From Streptomyces sp. HNM0574 (GTDB lineage Bacteria > Actinomycetota > Actinomycetes > Streptomycetales > Streptomycetaceae), in the NCBI RefSeq assembly GCF_012726235.1, contig NZ_JAASAH010000002.1, forward strand, positions 558,001 through 622,000: a stretch of DNA of 64,000 nucleotides, given 5' to 3'. Position 1 is the stretch's first letter, and every line of letters begins with the position of its first letter. Below the pieces are notes generated by a model, which had not been told where the DNA came from, searched no databases, and saw only the letters and a list, made by a program, of their open reading frames with translations. Of this stretch, positions 35,238 through 46,495 are shown in pieces. A program made the position numbers and the translations under genes.

Positions 35238-36347
35238 TCAGCGCGTGACGGTGACCTCGACGCGCTGGAACTCCTTGAGCTCCGAGTACCCCGTCGTGGC
35301 CATGGCCCGCCGCAGCGCGCCGAAGAAGTTCATCGAACCGTCGGGGGTGTGCGAGGGGCCGAGCAGGACCTCCTCGGTGGAGCCGACGACGCCCAGGTGC
35401 ACGCGCTTGCCGCGCGGCACGTCGGCGTGCACGGCCTCCATGCCCCAGTGGTAGCCCTGCCCCGGCGCGTCCGTCGCCCGGGCGAGCGGCGAGCCCATCA
35501 TCACGGCGTCCGCACCGCAGGCCACGGCCTTCGGCAGGTCGCCGGACCAGCCCACGCCGCCGTCCGCGATGACGTGCACGTACCGGCCGCCGGACTCGTC
35601 CATGTAGTCCCGGCGGGCCGCCGCGACATCGGCGACGGCGGTGGCCATCGGCACCTGGATGCCCAGCACGTTCCGCGTGGTGTGCGCGGCACCGCCGCCG
35701 AAGCCGACGAGGACACCCGCGGCACCGGTACGCATCAGGTGCAGCGCGGCGGTGTACGTGGCGCAGCCGCCGACGATCACCGGGACGTCCAGCTCGTAGA
35801 TGAACTGCTTGAGGTTGAGCGGCTCGGCTGCACCGGAGACGTGCTCGGCCGAGACCGTCGTGCCGCGGATGACGAACAGGTCCACGCCCGCGTCGACGAC
35901 GGCCTTGGAGAACTCGGCCGTCCGCTGCGGCGACAGCGCCGCCGCCGTGACGACACCGGCGTCCCGCACCTCACGGATGCGCTGGCCGATCAGCTCTTCC
36001 TTGATCGGCTCGGCGTAGAGCTCCTGCATCCGCCGGTTCGCCGTCTCGTCGTCCAGCTCGGCGATCTCCGCGAGCAGCGGCTCCGGGTCCTCGTACCGGG
36101 TCCACAGGCCCTCGAGGTTCAGCACGCCGAGTCCGCCCAGCTCACCGATCCGGATGGCGGTCTTCGGGGAGACGACGGAGTCCATGGGGGCCGCGAGGAA
36201 CGGCAGGTCGAAGCGGTAGGCGTCGATCTGCCAGGCGATCGAGACCTCCTTCGGGTCGCGCGTACGGCGGCTGGGCACCACGGCGATGTCGTCGAAGGCG
36301 TACGCCCGCCGTCCGCGCTTGCCGCGCCCGATCTCGATCTCAGTCAC
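35238..36347 (-). CDS. GuaB3 family IMP dehydrogenase-related protein
   Basis: A 369-residue TIM-barrel protein lacking CBS domains, starting at GTG 36347 (GAAGGG upstream). It begins with the family-typical MTEIEIGRGKRGRRAYAFDDI and has LAAPMDSVVSP. At the loop where true IMP dehydrogenases have GPGSICTTR, it has GFGGGAAHTTR, so the catalytic Cys position is His. It lies directly downstream of guaB with a terminator between them, a constant arrangement in actinobacteria. Its reaction in actinobacteria is not settled as far as I know; a role in guanine nucleotide balance is likely. Confidence 0.93.
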   Translation of the reverse strand: MTEIEIGRGKRGRRAYAFDDIAVVPSRRTRDPKEVSIAWQIDAYRFDLPFLAAPMDSVVSPKTAIRIGELGGLGVLNLEGLWTRYEDPEPLLAEIAELDDETANRRMQELYAEPIKEELIGQRIREVRDAGVVTAAALSPQRTAEFSKAVVDAGVDLFVIRGTTVSAEHVSGAAEPLNLKQFIYELDVPVIVGGCATYTAALHLMRTGAAGVLVGFGGGAAHTTRNVLGIQVPMATAVADVAAARRDYMDESGGRYVHVIADGGVGWSGDLPKAVACGADAVMMGSPLARATDAPGQGYHWGMEAVHADVPRGKRVHLGVVGSTEEVLLGPSHTPDGSMNFFGALRRAMATTGYSELKEFQRVEVTVTR

Positions 36348-36396
36348 GTGTGAAAGCCCTTCGCTGTGGTGTGCCGCTCCAGTATCGCCGACACGC

Positions 36397-36432
36397 CGGA
36401 GCCCGCGGCCGGGGGTCCGGCCGCGGGCTCCG
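36397..36432 (-). terminator. guaB terminator
   Basis: A perfect 16-bp stem, CGGAGCCCGCGGCCGG/CCGGCCGCGGGCTCCG, with a 4-base loop, 49 bases after the guaB stop. Confidence 0.85.
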
Positions 36433-36480
36433 ACACGTCACCGCACCTGGCGGACGGGGTCCGGAATGCCAGGCGGTCGC

Positions 36481-38031
<1,551 letters not shown>

Positions 38032-38073
38032 CTAACGGCCCGGAAAGACTGCTTCCGTATCAGCCGCCGGCCC

Positions 38074-38748
38074 CTACTGCTCGGCCAGCGCCCTGAGTCG
38101 ACTCAACGCCCTGTGCTGAGCAACGCGCACGGCCCCCGGGGACATTCCGAGCATTTGCCCCGTCTCCTCCGCGGTCAGCCCGACGGCGACGCGCAGCAGC
38201 ACCAGTTCACGCTGGTGCTCGGGAAGGTTGGCCAGAAGCTTCTTCGCCCACTCGGCGTCGCTGCTGAGCAGCGCACGCTCCTCGGGCCCCAGTGAGTCGT
38301 CGGGCCGCTCGGGCATCTCGTCCGAGGGGACGGCGGTGCTCCCGGGCCCGCGCATCGCGGCCCGCTGCAGGTCGGCGACCTTGTGCTGGGCGATGGCGAC
38401 GACGAACGCCTCGAACGGCTTGCCCGTGTCCCGGTAGCGCGGCAGCGCGCACAGCACCGCGATGCAGACTTCCTGCGCGAGGTCGTCGACGAAGTGGCGG
38501 GCGTCACCGGGGAGACGGGTCAGACGGGTGCGGCAGTAGCGCAGCGCCAGCGGGTGCACATGCGCGAGGAGGTCGTGCGTGGCCTGCTCGTCGCCCTCGA
38601 CGGCACGCTGCACGAGGGCGCTCACACTCGTCCTGCCCTCCTGCCCGTCGTCGCGCATCGGTCCATGGTGCACCGAGGTCCGACGATCCGCCGCACCACT
38701 CCCGTGGTTGTGCACCGAAGCGTTATGAGCAGGTGCACCGGTCCCCAT
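38074..38748 (-). CDS. shbA: RNA polymerase sigma factor ShbA (SigD-like ECF factor)
   Basis: A 224-residue sigma factor: region 2 ([39 protein letters not shown]) and region 4 ([31 protein letters not shown]) are clear. The guaB-shbA-bldM-whiD order is that of the Streptomyces ShbA locus; ShbA drives transcription of hrdB, the principal sigma factor gene. I use ATG 38748 because GGAGGG lies eight bases upstream. An upstream ATG (38799), and internal ATG 38658 or a GTG a few codons later, are all possible. The first ~30 residues from 38748 look non-conserved and overlap three GTGCAC repeats, so the true start may be internal. Confidence 0.88.
   Translation of the reverse strand: MGTGAPAHNASVHNHGSGAADRRTSVHHGPMRDDGQEGRTSVSALVQRAVEGDEQATHDLLAHVHPLALRYCRTRLTRLPGDARHFVDDLAQEVCIAVLCALPRYRDTGKPFEAFVVAIAQHKVADLQRAAMRGPGSTAVPSDEMPERPDDSLGPEERALLSSDAEWAKKLLANLPEHQRELVLLRVAVGLTAEETGQMLGMSPGAVRVAQHRALSRLRALAEQ
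38666..38740. repeat. three GTGCACCG repeats at the shbA 5' end
   Basis: GTGCACCG occurs at 38668-38675, 38710-38717 and 38733-38740; each contains the palindrome GTGCAC. Centre spacings are 42 and 23 bp. They lie inside or just before the shbA coding start, depending on which start is used. Confidence 0.45.
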
Positions 38749-38880
38749 GTCCCGTGCCCTCCCCTCACGCCTGACCGAACGGTCCCCGAGGAACTCCATA
38801 CCTCAAGCATGCGGCACGCGTGAGATTAGTGTGCCCGTCGCCCGGTTCCGCCATCCCGCCCTCCCCACGGGATTCCCCGC

Positions 38881-38951
38881 GGCCCGCCCGCGTACGCGAC
38901 GCGGTGATGACGGGCCCGAACGGCTTCCGCGAGCCGGAAGAGGGGCGGGCC
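38881..38951 (-). terminator. possible bldM terminator
   Basis: An outer 9-bp stem, GGCCCGCCC (38881-38889)/GGGCGGGCC (38943-38951), encloses a small hairpin CTTCCG/CGGAAG (38924-38940). It lies 50 bases after the bldM stop. Confidence 0.45.
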
Positions 38952-39000
38952 GGGGAACGGGCGGGCAGCCGGCGGATGTGAGGTACCGGACGGACCGCCG

Positions 39001-39612
39001 TCAGCGGACGAGGCCCCAGCGGAAGCCGAGTGCGACGGCGTGCGCACGGTCCGAAGCGCCCAGCTTCTTGAACAGCCGCCGCGCGTGCGTCTTCACGGTG
39101 TCCTCGGAGAGGAACAGCTCGCGCCCGATCTCGGCGTTGGAACGGCCGTGGCTCATGCCCTCCAGCACCTGGATCTCGCGCGCCGTGAGCGTCGGGGCCG
39201 CGCCCATCTCGGCCGAACGCAGCCGCCGGGGGGCGAGCCGCCAGGTCGGGTCGGCCAGGGCCTGCGTGACGGTCGCGCGCAGCTCGGCCCGCGAGGCGTC
39301 CTTGTGGAGATAGCCGCGCGCGCCCGCGGCCACGGCCAGCGCGACCCCGTCGAGATCCTCGGCGACGGTCAGCATGATGATGCGCGCGCCCGGGTCGGCG
39401 GACAGCAGCCGCCGCACGGTCTCCACGCCTCCCAGGCCGGGCATCCGTACGTCCATCAGGATCAGGTCGGAACGGTCGGCACCCCAGCGGCGGAGAACTT
39501 CCTCGCCGTTGGCCGCCGTCGTCACACGCTCGACACCGGGCACGGTCGCGACCGCGCGGCGGAGCGCCTCTCGGGCAAGCGGGGAGTCGTCGCATACGAG
39601 GACGGAAGTCAT
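39001..39612 (-). CDS. bldM: atypical response regulator BldM
   Basis: A 203-residue orphan response regulator; the ATG at 39612 has GGAGG six bases upstream and gives exactly the known BldM length. It has a receiver domain (VLVCDDSPLAREALRRAV, Asp54 in ILMDVRMPG, Lys in YLHKDAS) and a LuxR-type DNA-binding domain (LTAREIQVLEGMSHGRSNAEIGRELFLSEDTVKTHARRLF). BldM is required for aerial hyphae and works as a homodimer and as a heterodimer with WhiI; phosphorylation of Asp54 is reported to be unnecessary. The gene is divergent from whiD and preceded by a perfect sigma-BldN promoter. Confidence 0.96.
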   Translation of the reverse strand: MTSVLVCDDSPLAREALRRAVATVPGVERVTTAANGEEVLRRWGADRSDLILMDVRMPGLGGVETVRRLLSADPGARIIMLTVAEDLDGVALAVAAGARGYLHKDASRAELRATVTQALADPTWRLAPRRLRSAEMGAAPTLTAREIQVLEGMSHGRSNAEIGRELFLSEDTVKTHARRLFKKLGASDRAHAVALGFRWGLVR

Positions 39613-39735
39613 GACCGCCCTCCGCAGCTGCTGCGCATCACCTTGAGCCTCCAGGCTGTTACAAGTCGTCACCTGGGCGATTGCGGGCTCCGGAGGCAGG
39701 GCTCCGAGCCGTTTCCGCCAACCGCCTACGCACTC

Positions 39736-39763
39736 TCAACGACGGTCACCCAAAAGAGTTACG
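39736..39763 (-). promoter_or_regulatory. sigma-BldN promoter of bldM
   Basis: On the minus strand CGTAAC (39763-39758), a 16-base spacer and CGTTGA (39741-39736) match the published sigma-BldN consensus CGTAAC-N16-CGTTGA exactly. It lies about 125 bases upstream of the bldM start. Confidence 0.92.
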
Positions 39764-39927
39764 GCTTTCAGCCGTCGCGATCGGCACTCTACGTGATTGG
39801 CCGTACACAGTTCAGCCACCTCGCGGGACTCGGTTTCACTACTCCCCACCTGTACCGATTTGCCCTATTTAGGTCGTATTAGCCGGAGAACCTTCCGTTT
39901 CGCTCCACATGTGACTAGATTCGCAAT

Positions 39928-39953
39928 GAGTCATATTTACGTACGCATGACTC
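39928..39953. promoter_or_regulatory. inverted repeat GAGTCAT-N12-ATGACTC at the whiD promoter
   Basis: GAGTCAT (39928-39934) and ATGACTC (39947-39953) are inverted copies; the left arm sits within the 9-bp palindrome ATGAGTCAT. A TAGATT -10-like box lies at 39916-39921, so the repeat would cover the start site of whiD. Confidence 0.5.
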
Positions 39954-39986
39954 GTGAGCCTCAGCACGCCATCGAGAGGACGCGCA

Positions 39987-40301
39987 ATGGCAGACTTCTC
40001 CCGCCTCCCGGGCCCCAACGCCGACCTGTGGGACTGGCAGCTGCTCGCTGCCTGCCGCGGCGTGGACAGCTCCCTCTTCTTCCACCCCGAGGGAGAGCGG
40101 GGAGCGGCCCGCAGCGCGCGCGAGGCGTCAGCGAAAGAGGTGTGCATGCGGTGCCCGGTCCGCGCCGAGTGCGCGGCACACGCACTGGCCGTACGGGAGC
40201 CGTACGGCGTATGGGGCGGCCTCACGGAGGACGAACGCGAGGAGCTCATGGGACGCGCGCGCAGCCGTCTGGTGACGGCCAAGAGCGCGTCGGGCGGATA
40301 G
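39987..40301 (+). CDS. whiD: WhiB-like iron-sulfur developmental regulator WhiD
   Basis: A 104-residue WhiB-family protein. The four cluster cysteines are C23, C53, C56 and C62 (C-x29-C-x2-C-x5-C), followed by the GVWGGLTEDER turn that contacts the sigma factor, and a basic C-terminal tail. WhiD is needed for late stages of spore maturation. Such proteins hold an oxygen- and nitric-oxide-sensitive [4Fe-4S] cluster and act with the principal sigma factor. The gene is divergent from bldM over a 374-base promoter region that holds no other gene. Confidence 0.95.
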   Translation: MADFSRLPGPNADLWDWQLLAACRGVDSSLFFHPEGERGAARSAREASAKEVCMRCPVRAECAAHALAVREPYGVWGGLTEDEREELMGRARSRLVTAKSASGG

Positions 40302-40324
40302 GCAGAAACGTTCACCCTGGAGGG

Positions 40325-40366
40325 CGCCGCCCCGGGTCCGGCCAACCGGCCGTATCCGGGGCGGCG
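40325..40366 (+). terminator. whiD terminator
   Basis: CGCCGCCCCGG (40325-40335) pairs with CCGGGGCGGCG (40356-40366); the loop has its own CCGG-rich hairpin. It begins 24 bases after the whiD stop. Confidence 0.75.
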
Positions 40367-40449
40367 TTCTGCGTGGGGCGTCCGGAGCTCCGGGCAAAGT
40401 CGTGGCCGGGATTTTCCGGTTGCCCCCAAGCTCCGCTTATGCTCGAAGC

Positions 40450-41364
40450 ATGTTCGAGGCCCGCCATCTCCGTGTGCTCCGCGCCGTCGCGCAGAGCGGC
40501 TCCTTCGCCGCCGCCGCCCGCGAGCTCGGCTGTACCCAGCCCGCGGTCAGCCAGCAGATGAAGGCGTTGGAGCAGTCCGCGGGGACGCCGCTGGTGGTGC
40601 GTACCGGGCGGGCGCTGCGGCTCACGGAGGCCGGTGAGGCGCTGGTGCGGCACGCGGCCGGGATTCTGGCGGGGCTGACGGCGGCCGAGGACGAGGTCGC
40701 CGCGATCGCCGGGCTGCGCACCGGACGCGTCCGGCTCGTCTCCTTCCCCAGCGGCAGCTCCACGCTCGTGCCCACCGCCGTCGCCGCCATGCGCGCCGGG
40801 AGCCCCGGCACCCGGGTCTCGCTGGTGGAGGCGGAGCCGCCGCGGTCGGTGGACATGCTGCGCGAGGGCGAGTGCGAGATCGCGCTGGCCTTCCGCTACG
40901 ACGCCTCGCCCGAGTGGGACGACCTGGTGGTCCGGCCGCTGCTCACCGACCGGCTCGTCGGACTCGTGCCGGAGGGGCACCCGTTCGCGGACGGCGGGGG
41001 TGACGAAGCGGGCGACGGGATCGGCATCGGCACGTTCGCCGGGGAGCCGTGGATCGCCGGGTGCCCGCGGTGCCGGCGGCATCTCGTCGAGGTGTGCGAG
41101 CGGGCCGGGTTCACGCCACGCATCGACTTCGCGACGGACGACTACCCGGCCGTCGTCGGGCTCGTCGGCGCCGGGCTCGGGGTGGCCGTCCTGCCCGAGC
41201 TGGCCGTGGAGTCGGTGCGGCCGAAGGGGACGCGGACGGTGCGGCTGGCGCCCGAGGTGCGGCGCGAGGTCGTCGCGCTGACGCTGCCCGACCTGGAGCG
41301 GGTGCCCGCGGTCGGGGCGATGCTGGGGCACCTGGAGTCGGCCGCGGGGCCCGGAGTTTCCTGA
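40450..41364 (+). CDS. LysR family transcriptional regulator
   Basis: A 304-residue regulator. The N-terminal winged helix (FEARHLRVLRAVAQSGSFAAAARELGCTQPAVSQQMKALEQ) is canonical and begins at the ATG at 40450. The effector-binding half has the two Rossmann-like lobes (RLVSFPSGSSTLVPTAVAAM, then VGLVGAGLGVAVLPELAV). A CxxC (AGCPRCRRHL) in the second lobe could be redox- or metal-sensitive. Its target is not evident; the following MOSC gene, 44 bases downstream on the same strand, may be in the same unit. Confidence 0.92.
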   Translation: MFEARHLRVLRAVAQSGSFAAAARELGCTQPAVSQQMKALEQSAGTPLVVRTGRALRLTEAGEALVRHAAGILAGLTAAEDEVAAIAGLRTGRVRLVSFPSGSSTLVPTAVAAMRAGSPGTRVSLVEAEPPRSVDMLREGECEIALAFRYDASPEWDDLVVRPLLTDRLVGLVPEGHPFADGGGDEAGDGIGIGTFAGEPWIAGCPRCRRHLVEVCERAGFTPRIDFATDDYPAVVGLVGAGLGVAVLPELAVESVRPKGTRTVRLAPEVRREVVALTLPDLERVPAVGAMLGHLESAAGPGVS

Positions 41365-41408
41365 GCCGCGAGCTGCCGCCGGCGCACGGCCGGGGCTAGC
41401 GTGGAGGC

Positions 41409-42062
41409 ATGCAGCTGGTCTCCGTGAACACCGGACCGTTACGGGATCCGGCGTACGCCGATGCCCGCACCGCGATCGACAAGCGGCCCGCGGGCGGGCC
41501 CGTCGCCGTCCGGGCCCCCGGCCCGAAGGGCGAGGGCGGCAGCGGGCTGGTGACGGACGCGATCGGGGACCGTCGCCGGCACGGCGGTGACGACCAGGCC
41601 GTGTACGCCTACGCCCGCGAGGACCTGGACGAATGGGAGCGGGCGCTGGGGCGGGAGTTGGCGCCCGGCCTCTTCGGCGAGAACCTCACCACCTCCGGAA
41701 TCGACGTCAACGGCGCCCTCGTCGGGGAGCGTTGGCGGATCGGTGCCGACGTGCTGCTGGAGGTCACCTCGCCGCGGGTGCCCTGCCGGACCTTCGCGGG
41801 GCGGCTGGGCGAGCGCGGCTGGGTGAAGCGGTTCACCGCGGCGGCGCTGCCCGGCGCGTACCTGCGGGTGCTGGAGCCCGGCGAGGTACGCGCCGGGGAC
41901 GCGATCGCCGTCGAGCACCGGCCCGGGCACGACGTCACCGTCGCGCTGGTCTTCCGCGCGGTGACGACCGAGCCGGGGCTGCTGCCCCGGGTCGCCGCCG
42001 CCGGGCGGGAGGCGTTGCATCCCGAGGTGTGGCGGAAGGTCGGCAACCGGACGAGCGGCTAG
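41409..42062 (+). CDS. MOSC domain protein (YiiM-like)
   Basis: A 217-residue protein; the ATG at 41409 follows GGAGGC. The N-terminal beta region reads QLVSVNTGPLRD, then the MOSC core has FGENLTTSGIDVNGALVGERWRIG and the conserved Cys in SPRVPCRTFAGRLGERGWVKRF. YiiM-type enzymes reduce N-hydroxylated compounds using a sulfur-carrying molybdenum cofactor bound through that Cys. The C-terminal three-helix tail typical of YiiM is present (LPRVAAAGREALHPEVWRK). No redox partner gene adjoins it. Confidence 0.9.
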   Translation: MQLVSVNTGPLRDPAYADARTAIDKRPAGGPVAVRAPGPKGEGGSGLVTDAIGDRRRHGGDDQAVYAYAREDLDEWERALGRELAPGLFGENLTTSGIDVNGALVGERWRIGADVLLEVTSPRVPCRTFAGRLGERGWVKRFTAAALPGAYLRVLEPGEVRAGDAIAVEHRPGHDVTVALVFRAVTTEPGLLPRVAAAGREALHPEVWRKVGNRTSG

Positions 42063-42120
42063 GGCTCCTCGCGTCGGTCCGGGTCGGGAGGGGGCGTGCG
42101 GCCCCGATACCGTGCCCCCC

Positions 42121-42891
42121 ATGACGACTGCGTTGATCACAGGAGCGACCGCCGGTATCGGCGCCGCGTTCGCCCGGCGGCTGGCCCGCGACGGACACGA
42201 TGTGGTGCTCGTCGCCCGGGACGCGGACCGGCTGCGGAAACAGGCGACGGAACTGCACGACCGGCACGGCATCGAGGCTCAGGTGCTCGCCGCCGACCTG
42301 GCCACGGACGCGGGCATCGAGGCCGTCGAGGACCGGCTGCGGGACCCGGCGCGGCCCGTCGAACTGCTGGTCAACAACGCCGGGTTCGGGCACAAGGGCA
42401 CCTATCCGGACGTGCCGATGGACGAGGAGCTGAAGATGCTCAAGGTCCACTGCGAGGCCGTGCTCCGGCTGACCACGGCGGCCGCCCAGGTGATGCGCGA
42501 GCGCGGCCGGGGCGGCGTCGTGAACGTCTCCTCCGTCGCGGCCTTCGTGCCGCGCGGGACGTACGGGGCGAGCAAGTCCTGGGTCGTGCAGTTCACGCTG
42601 GGGGCCGCGCAGGAACTGGCGGGCACCGGCGTGCGGTTGATGGCGCTGTGCCCCGGGTTCGTGCGGACGGAGTTCCACTCGCGGGCCGAGATGGACACCG
42701 GCTCGATCCCGGGCTGGATGTGGCTCGACGCGGACAAGCTGGTGAACGCGGCGATGAAGGACCTGGCGCGCGGGCGGAACCTGTCCGTGCCTGACCCGCG
42801 CTACAAGGCACTGACCGGGGTCTCCAAGCTGGTGCCCTCGTCGCTCATCGCGCGGGCCTCGAACGGGGCGGGGCGGCGCTTCCGGGACTAG
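42121..42891 (+). CDS. short-chain dehydrogenase/reductase
   Basis: A 256-residue SDR; the ATG at 42121 has a purine-rich GGGAGGGGG upstream. Cofactor loop TGATAGIGAAFARRLA, NNAGFGHKG, catalytic Ser in VNVSSVAAF and the Tyr/Lys pair in YGASKSW are all present. After the active site GFVRTEFHSRAEM is typical of the classical DltE/YqjQ-like branch acting on lipids or unknown carbonyls. It converges on groEL1 across a strong shared terminator. Substrate unknown. Confidence 0.92.
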   Translation: MTTALITGATAGIGAAFARRLARDGHDVVLVARDADRLRKQATELHDRHGIEAQVLAADLATDAGIEAVEDRLRDPARPVELLVNNAGFGHKGTYPDVPMDEELKMLKVHCEAVLRLTTAAAQVMRERGRGGVVNVSSVAAFVPRGTYGASKSWVVQFTLGAAQELAGTGVRLMALCPGFVRTEFHSRAEMDTGSIPGWMWLDADKLVNAAMKDLARGRNLSVPDPRYKALTGVSKLVPSSLIARASNGAGRRFRD

Positions 42892-42948
42892 CGCGGCCAA
42901 CCGCGGCCGCGCGGCGGGCTGTTCACGCACCCGCCCTCCGGAAAACCG

Positions 42949-42985
42949 AGAGGCCCGGCTCCCCCCGTGGGGGTGCCGGGCCTCT
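42949..42985. terminator. terminator shared by groEL1 and the SDR gene
   Basis: AGAGGCCCGGC (42949-42959) pairs with GCCGGGCCTCT (42975-42985), with an inner CCCCC/GGGGG stem. On the minus strand it is followed by CTCGGTTTTC, so it works best for groEL1. Confidence 0.9.
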
Positions 42986-43001
42986 TCCGTGCCTGAGTGC
43001 C

Positions 43002-44645
<1,644 letters not shown>

Positions 44646-44738
44646 TCAAACGAACCGCGCCCCGGCCCCGGCTGCTTGACAGATGCACAGCGGGAACGGG
44701 GCACGGAACAGAAGCAGATGTCTTCCGGCTTCGGTGAC

Positions 44739-45047
44739 TTACTTCTCGACGATCGCGAGAACGTCGCGAGCCGAGAGGACGAGGTACTCCTCGCCGCTGT
44801 ACTTCACCTCGGTGCCGCCGTACTTGCTGTACAGCACGATGTCGCCGACCTTGACGTCGAGCGGCAGACGCTGGCCGTCCTCGAACCGGCCCGGGCCCAC
44901 GGCCAGGACGGTGCCCTCCTGGGGCTTCTCCTTGGCGGTGTCCGGGATGACCAGGCCGGAGGCCGTGGTCTCCTCGGCGTCGAGCGGCTGGACCACGATG
45001 CGGTCCTCGAGCGGCTTGATGGCAACCTTGGAACTGGCGGTCGTCAC
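44739..45047 (-). CDS. groES: co-chaperonin GroES
   Basis: A 102-residue co-chaperonin starting at GTG 45047 (GGGGAGG seven bases upstream). The mobile loop region [20 protein letters not shown] and the barrel strands [25 protein letters not shown] are normal. It forms the lid of the GroEL chamber. The gene precedes groEL1 by 111 bases in one operon, driven by a vegetative promoter overlapping two CIRCE elements (HrcA repression, relieved by heat). Confidence 0.97.
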   Translation of the reverse strand: MTTASSKVAIKPLEDRIVVQPLDAEETTASGLVIPDTAKEKPQEGTVLAVGPGRFEDGQRLPLDVKVGDIVLYSKYGGTEVKYSGEEYLVLSARDVLAIVEK

Positions 45048-45160
45048 GATCCGACCTCCCCCTTCGGAGATCTCAATCCGTGGAACACGGGGTCTTATGT
45101 CTGGGGTGGCGACCTGGTAGATCCGTCGTCGCGGGTGCCGGATCTGCCCCGTCGCTAGGG

Positions 45161-45187
45161 TTGGCACTCCCACCTGGAGAGTGCCAG
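45161..45187. promoter_or_regulatory. CIRCE element (HrcA operator), proximal
   Basis: TTGGCACTC-N9-GAGTGCCAG, the exact 9-9-9 spacing of CIRCE. It overlaps the predicted transcription start of groES. Confidence 0.93.
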
Positions 45188-45192
45188 GGTCG

Positions 45193-45221
45193 ACATTATG
45201 CCGCGGTTAGCACTCCGTCAA
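45193..45221 (-). promoter_or_regulatory. groES promoter
   Basis: On the minus strand TTGACG (45221-45216), 17 bases, and TAATGT (45198-45193). The -35 lies in the spacer of the distal CIRCE, and the start site falls in the proximal one. Confidence 0.75.
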
Positions 45222-45233
45222 CCAGAGTGCCAG
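45207..45233. promoter_or_regulatory. CIRCE element (HrcA operator), distal
   Basis: TTAGCACTC-N9-GAGTGCCAG. One arm matches the CIRCE consensus fully, and the other differs at one or two positions. It covers the groES -35 box. Confidence 0.93.
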
Positions 45234-45298
45234 TTCGCCGCGTCAGCCCCTCCGGTGACGGGCCCCTCGCCCGCCGGGAGCGGACCCGGGCGGGAACA

Positions 45299-46486
45299 AT
45301 GGGCCGCGTGGATCTCGACGCGTTCTCCCGGCTGCTGACCGACGAGGGGCAGGCCCTGCTTGCCTCGCTGCACGACTACGACCCCGGTCAGGAGCTGGCC
45401 GTCGCCACCCGGCTGCGGCGCTCGCACGACGCCGGGCTGGTGACGGCCGCACTGGCCCAGGCCAGGCTGCGGCAGCGCGCGGTGGCGAAGTTCGGCGCCG
45501 AGGACGCGGCCCGGATGTACTTCACCCCGAACGGCGTCGAGCAGGCGACGCGGGCGAGCGTCGCCGCGTACCGCGCCGGACGGTTCGCGGACGGGCTGGG
45601 CGTACGGAGCCTGGCCGACCTGTGCTGCGGGATCGGCGGGGACGCGATCGCCCTGGCCCGCGCGGGAGTCCGGGTGCTGGCCGTCGACCGGGACCCGCTG
45701 ACCTGCGCCGTGGCGGAGGCCAACGCGCGGGCGCTGGGCCTGGATTCGCTGATCGAGGTGCGCCGCGCCGAGGTCGCGGACGTCGACGTCACCGGGTACG
45801 ACGCGGTGTTCGTGGATCCGGCGCGGCGGGGCGGGAAGGGCAGGGTCTTCGACCCCGAGGCGTACTCGCCGCCGCTGTCCTGGGCGGTCGGCGCCGCCCG
45901 GCTGACGCGCTGTGCGGCGCTGAAGGTGGCGCCCGGCATTCCGCACGAGGCGGTGCCGGAGGGCGCCGAGGCCGAGTGGGTCTCGGACGGCGGGGACGTG
46001 AAGGAGGCGGTGCTCTGGTTCGGCTCCGGCGCCACGGACGGGGCCGTGCGGGCGACGCTGCTGCCCGGGCCGCGGTCACTGGCCGGGCGCGGGCTGCCCG
46101 ATCCGGAGCCCGGTCCCGTGGGGCGGTACCTGTACGAGCCGGACGGGGCGGTGATCCGGGCGCATCTGGTGGCGGAGGTCGCCGAGGAGCTCGGCGGGCG
46201 GCTGATCGACCCGACCATCGCGTACGTGACGGCCGACGAGCCGGGCAGCTCGCCGTTCGCGACCGGGTACGAGATCACCGATGTGCTGCCCTTCCACGTG
46301 AAGAAGCTGCGGGCACTGCTGCGGGAGCGCGAGGTCGGCGTCGTCACGGTGAAGAAGCGCGGTTCGGCCGTCGAGCCGGAGGAGCTGCGGAAGAAGCTCA
46401 AGCTGTCCGGGCCGCAGGCGTGCACCGTCTTCCTCACCCGCGTCGCGGGCGCCCCGTCGATGCTGCTGGGGCACCCGCTGCGGTGA
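45299..46486 (+). CDS. class I SAM-dependent methyltransferase, THUMP-like
   Basis: A 395-residue protein (ATG 45299; GTG 45308 possible). Residues ~95-230 are a Rossmann methyltransferase: LADLCCGIGGDAIALARAGVRVLAVDRDPLT binds SAM, and DAVFVDPARRGGKGRVFDPE resembles the N/DPPF-type catalytic block. The C-terminal ~150 residues form the THUMP-like domain (VLPFHVKKLRALLREREVGVVTVKKRG). This suggests RNA methylation, probably tRNA or rRNA, but the modified base is not known to me. The gene starts about 70 bases from the distal CIRCE and is divergent from groES. Confidence 0.88.
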   Translation: MGRVDLDAFSRLLTDEGQALLASLHDYDPGQELAVATRLRRSHDAGLVTAALAQARLRQRAVAKFGAEDAARMYFTPNGVEQATRASVAAYRAGRFADGLGVRSLADLCCGIGGDAIALARAGVRVLAVDRDPLTCAVAEANARALGLDSLIEVRRAEVADVDVTGYDAVFVDPARRGGKGRVFDPEAYSPPLSWAVGAARLTRCAALKVAPGIPHEAVPEGAEAEWVSDGGDVKEAVLWFGSGATDGAVRATLLPGPRSLAGRGLPDPEPGPVGRYLYEPDGAVIRAHLVAEVAEELGGRLIDPTIAYVTADEPGSSPFATGYEITDVLPFHVKKLRALLREREVGVVTVKKRGSAVEPEELRKKLKLSGPQACTVFLTRVAGAPSMLLGHPLR

Positions 46487-46495
46487 GCGCGAGCG

